Shown here in pieces: positions 34,967-41,725 of a stretch of 64,000 bases of DNA. Positions within the stretch are counted from its first letter, which is position 1. Each line of letters begins with the position of its first letter. The notes beneath the pieces were generated by a model. That model worked only from the letters and a program-made list of their open reading frames with translations, was not told the DNA's origin and searched no databases. This DNA comes from Novosphingobium percolationis (GTDB taxonomy: Bacteria; Pseudomonadota; Alphaproteobacteria; Sphingomonadales; Sphingomonadaceae): assembly GCF_020179425.1 (NCBI RefSeq), contig NZ_JAILYM010000003.1, forward strand, positions 62,001 through 126,000, given 5' to 3'. Both the position numbers and the translations under genes were made by a program.

Positions 34967-36335
34967 CGCCTCGGGCGCCCTCGACGTCGGCGAAACTATC
35001 GGATCGCTGACGGTCGCAGGCACGCCCGACGAGGCCGCCCTGTCGGCGTGGCGGGAGGTCGCCCGCGAATGTGCTGGCTACGGCTGTCGGTTGACGTGCA
35101 GGGACGACCTGGGCGACGCCCACGACCTGCGGACCGCCGATCTGTCGGAACTCGCCGGCGAGCCGCTGCGCGTCACGCTCGAGATCGAGCAGTCGGCACA
35201 CACCATTCGGGTGGCGACAAGCCAAGGGCTGCGCCGAGCGCTGAGCGCCGTCGACGCCTCGCCAAACGTGTCCGAAATCCGGTTGCTGGGCTTGGGCGTT
35301 CCGATCCCGACCCTTGGCGTGAACATCGTTCCTTGGCAGCCCAGCGACGGGGACGCCGTGCCGCGGTCCGCCTCGCCGTTTCCGTCGCCGCGGCGGTTCG
35401 CGCGAACCATCGCGGGTGACAGCCGGGCGCCGGCGGAGATCGGCAGTTGGCTGCTCAACGGAGAAGGCGATCGTGAGGACCAGCCGTATCTCGTGTGGCG
35501 CGCATTCGCAGCCGACGCCATCCGTCGATCCCTGGTGAGCGAAATCTACGACGTGGACAGCACCACGCGGATAGTGCTGGCCGGTTCGCCGACGCGTCGT
35601 CTCGACCTCGGCGATGGCGACGAGACCGTCGCGTCGTTCGCCGGTCTCCAGGAAGCGGCGCGCTGGCTATTTGTAGAAGGCCGCGATGTCGAACTGAGGC
35701 ACACCTTGCTGGCAGGTGAGCTCGCGCGTGAATGGCGCGACGAGCAGCCGTTAGCGGCGGGTCTGCCGGGGCGCCTGCACGTCGCGCTGGAGAGCGCCGG
35801 TCTGGCGTATCGGGCCCATGTGCAGCAGAGCAGCCGCGAGACAATCAAGAGCCTTTCCGATTTGCGTAAGACGCTAGCCGAGGAGATTGGCAAGGTCACG
35901 CAGCAGACGCGGGATCTGAGCAGCGGCCTGTGGCGCGACGTGGCGGTGGCGATCGTGACCGTCGCGTTCCGGTTGTCGATGGACGCGACCAAGACGACGG
36001 CGACGCCGGTCTATTCGATTGTCCTGCTCCTGGTCGCCACCTACATCGCGGTCAGCCAGACTGTGACGGTGAAGAGCAGCCGTGCCTTCCTCAAGGTCGC
36101 CGCGGACGCGCGCGCGCAGTGGCGGCACAAAGGTTACGCGTATCTGTCCGATGCCGAGTTCGATGCGCTTGCAGGCAAGCCGTTGACGGATGCGCGGGTA
36201 ATTTACGACCGCGTAGAACGGTCGGCGAACTGGATTGCGGGACTGGTCGCCAGTGGCTTGGTCGTCTTCGCGGCTTGGGAGGCCGGCGTGCTGACGGCGG
36301 CCTGGCGTGCTCTTTCCGCGTTCCCCTGCGGCTGA
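34938..36335 (+). CDS. Uncharacterised membrane protein coupled to the NA37-like gene
   Basis: 465 residues from ATG 34938 (a GTG at 34917 is an alternative). I recognise no family. A long soluble N-terminal region (about 1-310) ends in a coiled-coil-like helix (SRETIKSLSDLRKTLAEEIGKVTQ). Then come hydrophobic segments at about 335-350 (DVAVAIVTVAFRLSM), 362-382 (VYSIVLLLVATYIAVSQTVTV) and 432-455 (WIAGLVASGLVVFAAWEAGVL). Such a sensor-plus-membrane-domain layout is common in membrane-disrupting defence effectors. It overlaps the NA37-like gene by 29 bp. Role as effector is inferred from layout and context only. Confidence 0.6.
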   Translation: MPLGVSAALDASGALDVGETIGSLTVAGTPDEAALSAWREVARECAGYGCRLTCRDDLGDAHDLRTADLSELAGEPLRVTLEIEQSAHTIRVATSQGLRRALSAVDASPNVSEIRLLGLGVPIPTLGVNIVPWQPSDGDAVPRSASPFPSPRRFARTIAGDSRAPAEIGSWLLNGEGDREDQPYLVWRAFAADAIRRSLVSEIYDVDSTTRIVLAGSPTRRLDLGDGDETVASFAGLQEAARWLFVEGRDVELRHTLLAGELAREWRDEQPLAAGLPGRLHVALESAGLAYRAHVQQSSRETIKSLSDLRKTLAEEIGKVTQQTRDLSSGLWRDVAVAIVTVAFRLSMDATKTTATPVYSIVLLLVATYIAVSQTVTVKSSRAFLKVAADARAQWRHKGYAYLSDAEFDALAGKPLTDARVIYDRVERSANWIAGLVASGLVVFAAWEAGVLTAAWRALSAFPCG

Positions 36336-36825
36336 GCGCGATCGGGCCGATCGTTCGACTGCCAGGCACACAGTAAGCTGACGACGTCATCGTCCAGAGC
36401 GAGAATATTCCCGCTGCCTGAATGCTAGACTTCGATGGACGAGGGCCCGGTTGTCGGAACCCGCGGGAATAGCTTGATGTCGAGTGTCGGGCCTTAGCGA
36501 TTCGACCACCAAGCTAAGCCAATGTCCGCTTCCCGCGATCCGACGTCGATATCTGCCAGTCCGCAACCGGTCCAATCTCCGTCAGTCTGCGGTGCAGGTC
36601 GAATAAGCGCCGGACGTCGGCTTCTGGCCACAACTGCCATTCAACACGTGGCTACGGAACGGCCGAAAAGTCCCAGACCCTGTCGATTCAGGACCACCGT
36701 TTGGCCGTGAATCGATGGCGGGTTTCGACACGCCTATCCAAGGTCAGGAACGTCGGCGTGCCCGGTCAGACGTCTTTCAGCGCGAGTGATTGGTGGCACA
36801 CCATTCTCGTCAAGCTTAGACGGAC
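36336..36825. other. 490-bp gap after the membrane-protein gene
   Basis: No gene, clear repeat or strong hairpin seen. It lies between the end of the membrane-protein gene and the 3' end of the exporter gene. It probably marks a junction between separately acquired island segments. Confidence 0.4.
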
Positions 36826-37455
36826 TCAGGTTGGCGTTTCGAGCGCTCCCAGCAACAGTGAAGCGGCGAGCGTAAGCATGATGGCGCCAACGACGGCATC
36901 GAGCACACGCCACGCCTGAGGCTTCGCAAACACCGGCTGGAGCATGCGTGCACCATAGCCGAGCGCTGCGAACCACGCGATGCTGGCACTGGCGGCGCCT
37001 GCAACGAAGATCGGACGGAGCGCAGCAGGCTGGGCCGCGCCGGCGGCCCCCATCAGCAGCACCGTATCGAGGTAGACGTGCGGATTGAGGAACGTGAACG
37101 CAGCGGTAGCGGCGATGGCCCGGCCGAGCGGGACAGCAGCGCCCGTCTCGAAGGTCATCGATGCGGACGACGCCATGCGCTGGAGGGCCTGGACGCCATA
37201 CCAGCCGAGGAAGGCTACACCACCCAAGGTAAGCACCAGCTTCAACTGCGGGACGGCCGACAGGAATGCGCCGACACCGCTCACCCCGGTGGTGATCAGC
37301 AGGGCATCGGCACACCCGCAAAACAGCACGATGGCACCGACATGTTCACGCCGCAGCCCTTGGCGCAGCACGAATAGGTTTTGAGCGCCGATCGCCATGA
37401 TCAGCGCAGCGGACAGGGCGAAACCGTTGAGGAACGGCGGAAGGATGCTTGTCAT
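36826..37455 (-). CDS. LysE/ArgO-family amino-acid exporter
   Basis: 209-residue inner-membrane exporter of the LysE superfamily with about six hydrophobic segments. Signature parts are FALSAALIMAIGAQNLFVLRQGL (N-terminus), CGCADALLITTGVSGVG, and AAFTFLNPHVYLDTVLLMG with the conserved NPHVYLDT. These mark the LysE/ArgO branch exporting basic amino acids (lysine, arginine and toxic analogues such as canavanine). The start at 37455 matches family length; an upstream ATG adds 25 non-conserved residues. It is divergent from an ArgP-like regulator, the standard arrangement. Confidence 0.9.
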   Translation of the reverse strand: MTSILPPFLNGFALSAALIMAIGAQNLFVLRQGLRREHVGAIVLFCGCADALLITTGVSGVGAFLSAVPQLKLVLTLGGVAFLGWYGVQALQRMASSASMTFETGAAVPLGRAIAATAAFTFLNPHVYLDTVLLMGAAGAAQPAALRPIFVAGAASASIAWFAALGYGARMLQPVFAKPQAWRVLDAVVGAIMLTLAASLLLGALETPT

Positions 37456-37510
37456 GAGGAGGGTAATGGCGGTGCAGATCGCACCAGACCAACTTGTTCT
37501 TCTAACGCCA

Positions 37511-37527
37511 ATGAAGCATTGCTTCAT
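37511..37527. promoter_or_regulatory. Palindromic operator between exporter and regulator
   Basis: ATGAAGCA-T-TGCTTCAT is a perfect 8-bp inverted repeat around one base. It ends one base before the regulator start codon and 56 bp upstream of the exporter start. A LysR-type site controlling both divergent genes is the simplest reading. Confidence 0.5.
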
Positions 37528-37528
37528 C

Positions 37529-38431
37529 ATGCTCGACTATACCTCGCTCGCTGCGATCGCCGCCGTCATCCAGGAAGGCAGCTTCGAACGTGCAGCGGAA
37601 CGTCTGGGTGTCACCCCGTCGGCCGTGTCACAGCGAGTCCGCGGGCTGGAAGAGCGGCTCGGCACCATCCTTGTCGTGCGGGGGCAGCCTTGCACTGCAA
37701 CGACGCAGGGCAGCGCCCTGTGCGCGCACTTCGATCGCGTGCGACTGCTGGAAGCCGACCTTTCACCGATGCTGACGAAAGGCACCGAACAATCCGATGC
37801 ACACTCGACGCTGCGTATCGCGGTCAATGCCGATAGCCTGGCCACATGGTTTGCCGAGGCGGCGGTCGCGTTCTCAAGGTCCACGGGACACCTGCTGGAA
37901 CTGACCCTGGAGGACGAGGCGCGGACTGCCGACCGGCTGCGCTCCGGCGAAGTGCTGGCCGTGGTCAGCAGTGACCCGACCCCGGTGCAGGGTTGCAAGA
38001 CGATCTCCCTCGGAGCCCTGCGCTATGTTGCCTGCGCCAGCCCTGCCTTCATGGCCGAGCGTTTCGCGACTGGTGTCGATGCTGCCACGCTCGCTGGCGC
38101 ACCGTTCATGCGCTTCGATCCCCACGATCGGCTTCAGGCCCGCTGGGCGCGCGAGGCCCACGATGTCGCGTTGGTAGGCCCATCACACCGCCTTCCATCA
38201 ACGCATGCCTTCCTCGATTTCGCGCTGGCAGGCGCTGCCTGGGGTATGCATCCGCTGCCGTTGGCACGCCGATACCTGGAAACCGGCGCGCTGGTCGAAC
38301 TGCCGCCGCAGCGACCGCTCGATGTTGCGCTATATTGGACGGTGGCGCGCCTCCATGCCTCGGCGCTGCGTGCACTGACCGAGGCGGTCAGGTCCGCTGC
38401 CAGAGCCGCCTTGGTTCAACTGACCGCTTAG
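37529..38431 (+). CDS. ArgP/LysG-type LysR-family regulator
   Basis: 300 residues. The N-terminal LysR winged helix is LDYTSLAAIAAVIQEGSFERAAERLGVTPSAVSQRVRGLEERLGTILVVRGQP, whose VVRGQPCTAT continuation is characteristic of ArgP (IciA)/LysG. A periplasmic-binding-like effector domain follows (about 95-295; ALRYVACASPAFMAERF). Family members sense lysine or arginine and activate the divergent exporter. The start is set at 37529 because the domain begins there; the longer upstream frame runs through the exporter gene on the other strand. Confidence 0.92.
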   Translation: MLDYTSLAAIAAVIQEGSFERAAERLGVTPSAVSQRVRGLEERLGTILVVRGQPCTATTQGSALCAHFDRVRLLEADLSPMLTKGTEQSDAHSTLRIAVNADSLATWFAEAAVAFSRSTGHLLELTLEDEARTADRLRSGEVLAVVSSDPTPVQGCKTISLGALRYVACASPAFMAERFATGVDAATLAGAPFMRFDPHDRLQARWAREAHDVALVGPSHRLPSTHAFLDFALAGAAWGMHPLPLARRYLETGALVELPPQRPLDVALYWTVARLHASALRALTEAVRSAARAALVQLTA

Positions 38432-38572
38432 GTCCCTTCGGAGCGATTTCCAACCTCGGCGAATCGGCGGCACCGGAGTGGAGGTGCGTGCCGGCTCTAG
38501 GACTTCTCGATTCTCGCGCCGCACTCCTTGCGGCTGATTTTTTTGATCTTTCGGCTCATTTCCCACCCGCGC

Positions 38573-38601
38573 CCAAGCACCGAATGCGTCATGGTCACCT
38601 C
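38573..38601 (+). repeat. 29-bp leader repeat, left copy
   Basis: Identical over 29 bp to 39720-39748. Both precede related reading frames (a decayed one here, an intact one there), so the repeat is the conserved 5' leader of a duplicated gene. Confidence 0.85.
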
Positions 38602-38619
38602 GATACGACGCACGAGGTG
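38596..38619 (+). promoter_or_regulatory. RBS-masking hairpin of decayed paralogue
   Basis: CACCTCG (38596-38602) pairs with CGAGGTG (38613-38619). The 3' arm contains the GAGG ribosome site, 8 bp before ATG 38626. The equivalent hairpin of the intact gene has changed paired bases. Confidence 0.5.
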
Positions 38620-38625
38620 ATTGAC

Positions 38626-38900
38626 ATGATGGCGGTTTTCAAAGCGGCAGTCAGCAGTGCTCTGGTCCGCGATCCGGTGACGATTTTCGCCCGCGACTCT
38701 GCCCAGGCAACCCTGCTCTTCCAGCTCTGACGCGAGAAGCACACCCCGAAGTCGGTCGATGGCCCCGCTGTAATCATGCGGATCACCGCGCATGAGCTTA
38801 CCCTGCACCCCCAACTCGCTGCAGCTGCAAACGCTGGAGCTTTTGGCTTCGCATGGTGGATTGGTCACCGTCAGCGGTGGTGGTCACGCCGCCCGACAGT
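38626..38900 (+). pseudogene. Decayed paralogue of the 197-residue island protein (N-terminal part)
   Basis: The frame MMAVFK...DPVTIFARDSAQATLLFQL stops at 38730; HELTLHPQLAAAANAGAFGFAWWIG resumes after 38776 in another frame. Both align with the intact protein at 39776 (PLTIIARDGDEAFRFAYLW and EDLAFQPQLAEIARSGLLGVAWWTG). A stop and a frame change lie between them, and similarity fades near 38900, equivalent to about residue 85. It keeps the shared 29-bp leader and hairpin. Confidence 0.75.
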
Positions 38901-39719
38901 CATTTACTCGGACAAAATTCGGCGCTGCGTCGACCGTGCGGTGATTCGCGTTCTCCGGTTCGTCGGAGTTCGACGCGCCCTGTGTCTTTGCGCTCAGCCA
39001 CGAAGCAGCGATCGCAACGCTGAACGAGCCAGCCTCGACCAGTGCGGGTCGGAGGCAATCCATGCGCGCGCCATGCGGAGCACAGCGAATTGGGGAGCAT
39101 TGGTCGCCCTAACCGGCCATCGACTTGCACGCCCGCGACCCAACCCGTTGATGCAAAAGCGGTTTGGAAGGTCGGCCGCAAAAAAGGAAGAACCCTAAAA
39201 TGCCCTCGGAGCGCTTGTGAGGCCGTGCGCGGGCGCTTGGCTACACAGGTGGCCTCCGTGCGTCATTTCGCGCTGCAAGGGGCCTTGCAGGGCAAATTTG
39301 AGCATATATGTTCCGGTAATGTTCCGGATGAGGCAGATGCTGAACTCCGCATGCTGGTCGCTTCGCTGACACTCCGAGGATTTTCTCTTCCACCCACGAA
39401 CTGTGTTCAGCCGAGCGCAGCTCTGTTTCTCGAACGAAGTGAGAGAAACCTAAGAATCTAGAATATATAAAATATATATTAAAAACAAACAATCAAACGT
39501 GCGCAAGCGCACGCGGCGTGCGCGGTGTGCCCGCGAGTTGCACGCGACAGGACCGGAGTCAAGATCAGTCTGCGGAGGGCAACGAAGCGGCTCCGCTGTT
39601 GCCGGCGATCAGGCTTGCGAGCTTCACGCAGCGCCTCGTTCTAGCTCGCAGCACGGGGATGCGCCTAGCAGTCCAACAGGCTCATTTTTCTCGATTGTCG
39701 GACCAATCCCAGCCCGCAT
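38901..39719. other. Gene-poor, partly AT-rich island stretch
   Basis: About 820 bp with no recognisable gene. At its right side a hairpin GTTTCTC/GAGAAAC (39425-39431 with 39443-39449) is followed by a strongly AT-rich run (39451-39497). A palindrome CGTGCGC-AA-GCGCACG (39498-39513) follows. This is unlike the rest of the GC-rich window and marks foreign or non-coding DNA. Confidence 0.5.
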
Positions 39720-39748
39720 CCAAGCACCGAATGCGTCATGGTCACCTC
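39720..39748 (+). repeat. 29-bp leader repeat, right copy
   Basis: Identical to 38573-38601; the conserved leader of the intact 197-residue gene. Confidence 0.85.
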
Positions 39749-39766
39749 ATCGACAACGAATGAGGT
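39744..39766 (+). promoter_or_regulatory. RBS-masking hairpin of the 197-residue gene
   Basis: ACCTCAT (39744-39750) pairs with ATGAGGT (39760-39766) around a 9-nt loop. The 3' arm holds GAGG (39762-39765), the ribosome site 10 bp before ATG 39776. Compared with the left copy, the pair after CACCTC changed from G-C to A-T, keeping the stem. Confidence 0.55.
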
Positions 39767-39775
39767 CACCGATCA

Positions 39776-40369
39776 ATGGCTCGAGTATTCCTGGCGTCAG
39801 ACTGTTCCTGGCGCACGCCGCTGACCATCATCGCGCGTGACGGCGATGAGGCATTTCGCTTCGCCTATCTCTGGAGCGTGACGCACGATCCTGCGGTCTT
39901 TGCCAATGAGATTGGGCTCACCGCGCTCTTTGATGAAGACCTGGCCTTCCAACCTCAACTGGCCGAAATCGCAAGGTCTGGTCTGCTCGGCGTGGCATGG
40001 TGGACTGGGGAGCAAAGCGGCTGGCTGGTCGGTCCACCCGACGGCGAAGCACTCGGCGAGATTTCACCGCCGGCCCCTTCTCTGCAGGTCTATGTGTTCC
40101 AAACCATGGAGCCCGGCGGCACCTATGTGGTGGCTGAAACTGACACGCACGCGCTCGAACTGCTCAACGCCTACAGCCGCCACAGGAACGGCTGGGATGC
40201 ATCCTACCATCAGGTCATCAGGCTGTCGGCGTGGCTCCTGCATGGGCGTGTCATCACCCTCCGGGACGAGATGTTCGCCGGCAAGGTCGGCATTGGGCAT
40301 GAGTGCCAGGACGGTTTCTACCGGGTCTTCGCGCCGGGGGAGGATAAGTCGATGGGCAAGCGGCACTAA
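39776..40369 (+). CDS. Uncharacterised island protein (197 residues), intact copy
   Basis: I do not recognise this protein. It has 197 residues, is acidic to neutral and soluble, with no signal peptide or membrane segment. Aromatic-rich stretches include EAFRFAYLWSVTHDPAVFANEIGLTALF, GVAWWTGEQSGWLVGPPDGEALGEISPP, LQVYVFQTMEPGGTYVVAETDTHALELLNAYSRH and GWDASYHQVIRLSAWLLHGRVI. The WWTG...GWLVGPPDG part looks like a beta hairpin. Decayed relatives lie on both sides (38626-38900, 40446-40541). Its ribosome site is in a hairpin, suggesting controlled translation. Cargo role is unknown. Confidence 0.7.
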   Translation: MARVFLASDCSWRTPLTIIARDGDEAFRFAYLWSVTHDPAVFANEIGLTALFDEDLAFQPQLAEIARSGLLGVAWWTGEQSGWLVGPPDGEALGEISPPAPSLQVYVFQTMEPGGTYVVAETDTHALELLNAYSRHRNGWDASYHQVIRLSAWLLHGRVITLRDEMFAGKVGIGHECQDGFYRVFAPGEDKSMGKRH

Positions 40370-40445
40370 AGGAAGATCTGACGCGCCGCGAACGTCCTCG
40401 ATAGTGCGTGGCGCCTTGTGCGGAGCGCAAGTCCCAGCTCGGCAG

Positions 40446-40541
40446 CGGCTAGGCCCCACCGATGGCGACGCGCGGGGCGAAATTGCCCCACTGTCACCGT
40501 CGCTCAAGTGCTACGTGTTCACGACGATGGATCCCTTTGCC
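40446..40541 (+). pseudogene. Fragment of the 197-residue protein family
   Basis: RLGPTDGDARGEIAPLSPSLKCYVFTTMDPF aligns with WLVGPPDGEALGEISPPAPSLQVYVFQTMEPG of the intact protein (about residues 83-115). It picks up almost where the left fragment (38626-38900) ends. Confidence 0.7.
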
Positions 40542-40578
40542 TGCGCATCCACCCCAGCGGTTTCTAAGCATGGCAGAA

Positions 40579-40601
40579 GAGCCCGCTGAGCCAGCGGGCT
40601 C
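40579..40601. terminator. GC stem-loop
   Basis: GAGCCCGCT (40579-40587) and AGCGGGCTC (40593-40601) form a perfect 9-bp stem with a 5-nt loop; no T-run follows. It may be a terminator or an IS-associated structure. Confidence 0.35.
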
Positions 40602-40603
40602 GG

Positions 40604-40793
40604 GAAGATGCTCGGCAAACAGAGTTGATCCGGTGGGCCTGGAACGACAGCGGCAAAGTCTAGGGCTACCGCAAGCTGCACGATGATCTGCTCGATCATG
40701 CGGAGACCTGTTGCCCGAACTGAGTTGCGCGGTTGACCAGACTTGCAGGTATCAAGGCGCAGATCGGCTACAAGCGCAGGACGGGCCACCGTT
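40604..40793 (+). pseudogene. IS3-family transposase (OrfB) relic
   Basis: One frame reads EDARQTELIRWAWNDSGKV, stop, GYRKLHDDLLDHAETCCPN, stop, VARLTRLAGIKAQIGYKRRTGHR. This is the N-terminal helix-turn-helix part of IS3-family OrfB, where intact relatives read SGKVYGYRKL and CPNRVARL; the two stops replace Tyr and Arg codons. The DDE catalytic domain, OrfA and inverted repeats are absent, so it is inactive. Confidence 0.85.
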
Positions 40794-40845
40794 CCGCTGC
40801 TCACTGTGACCGGGTGGGATCCAGACCTCGGCGTGCAGTGTTGCT

Positions 40846-41373
40846 TTAGCTGTCTAGCAGGTATTCGATGCCACCCATTAGGTGTTCCCACTCCGCGTCG
40901 GACATCCCCAAGGGCTCATGCCGTTGGATCAGGTCCAACAATGCAGCTTCATGGTCATTGACCCGCCGGGGTATCGGCTTGCCGCCCCGAAGCACTTCGA
41001 GAACGAAGTTTACCCGTTCGGTGGAAAGGTCGGGTGCGGAGGCAGCCGCGTCGCAGATCCGACGCACCTCGCTTGGCAGGTCCTCTTCGGCAGAATGTGT
41101 CAGCAGAGCCCAGACCATCGGCTCGCGTTGCTCGAGCACTGCGCGCGTGAACTCGACCGCGTTCATCTTGAGCATCTCTGCGAGTTGCGGGGCGCGCTCG
41201 AGAGGGATCGCCATTCTGCCATTACTCATATGGCTCAATACGGTCGCCTGTTTGATGCCCAGCGCACTGGCCAAGGCCCTGAGGCCGCCTGGGTGTTGGT
41301 CAGTGTGACGACGTATCGCGGCGTTGAGCATGATCGTCGCGCGGCTGTGCGCGTAAGGGAATGAAGTGGTCAT
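40846..41373 (-). CDS. Cro/XRE-type helix-turn-helix regulator of the island
   Basis: 175 residues. The N-terminal helix-turn-helix of the YdaS/Cro kind is AIRRHTDQHPGGLRALASALGIKQATVLSHMSNGRMAIPLERAPQLAEML. A helical C-terminal region (ERVNFVLEVLRGG...DAEWEHLMGGIEYLLDS) may oligomerise. It is divergent from the excisionase-integrase operon, the usual place for the repressor of a mobile island. An alternative start is ATG 41331. No good ribosome site precedes either start. Confidence 0.78.
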   Translation of the reverse strand: MTTSFPYAHSRATIMLNAAIRRHTDQHPGGLRALASALGIKQATVLSHMSNGRMAIPLERAPQLAEMLKMNAVEFTRAVLEQREPMVWALLTHSAEEDLPSEVRRICDAAASAPDLSTERVNFVLEVLRGGKPIPRRVNDHEAALLDLIQRHEPLGMSDAEWEHLMGGIEYLLDS

Positions 41374-41397
41374 CGGGACGACACTAGCCCGAACCCA

Positions 41398-41426
41398 TTG
41401 ACATTTCTACGTTGTGTGTCATTCAC
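41398..41426 (+). promoter_or_regulatory. Putative promoter/operator of the excisionase-integrase operon
   Basis: TTGACA (41398-41403), a 17-bp spacer, then ATTCAC. The GTGTG/CACAC half-sites around the -10 region could be the operator of the divergent regulator. The ribosome site GAGG follows 6 bp before the excisionase start. Confidence 0.4.
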
Positions 41427-41455
41427 CACACATCTTGAAATTGTTTGAGGTGACC

Positions 41456-41725
41456 ATGGAAAATTTCGAACTACTGACGGAAGCCGAAGTGGCCAAAGTG
41501 CTTCGCATCAGTCCTCGAGCGCTACGGAGTGCGAGGGCAGCCGGGGAGCTCCAGCATGTGAAAATCGGACGGCTCATCCGCTACCGGCAGGAACACGTCG
41601 AATCTTTCATCAGGCAGGCGACGGTGCAGGCGCCCGGTCGAGCAGCTCGAGTTCCCAGTGTGGTGCGCGGACGTCGGCAGCCAGTCCGCACGTTCACGGC
41701 TCGCAACCAAGGTCTGGCTGCATGA
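41456..41725 (+). CDS. Excisionase-like helix-turn-helix protein
   Basis: 89-residue protein with an excisionase/MerR-type winged helix: LLTEAEVAKVLRISPRALRSARAAGELQHVKIGRLIRYRQEHVESFI. The tail is basic (RVPSVVRGRRQPVRTF). The start at 41456 follows GAGGTGACC, and its stop overlaps the integrase start (ATGA). It is likely the recombination directionality factor that bends att DNA and favours excision with the downstream integrase. Confidence 0.82.
   Translation: MENFELLTEAEVAKVLRISPRALRSARAAGELQHVKIGRLIRYRQEHVESFIRQATVQAPGRAARVPSVVRGRRQPVRTFTARNQGLAA

Larger units (their letters stand above)
40370..40845. other. Relic-filled gap
   Basis: Holds a fragment of the 197-residue family (40446-40541), a GC stem-loop (40579-40601) and an IS3-family transposase relic (40604-40793). 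No intact gene. Confidence 0.6.

Noticed and set aside
36336..36825. Possible extra gene between membrane protein and exporter
   Set aside because: Only short frames without plausible starts or known motifs on either strand.
38573..39748. CRISPR-like repeats
   Set aside because: Only two copies of the 29-bp repeat, 1.1 kb apart and each leading a related gene; no spacers or cas genes. No CRISPR array is seen anywhere in the window.
40604..40793. Active IS3 element
   Set aside because: Two in-frame stops, no OrfA, no DDE domain and no terminal repeats; a relic only.
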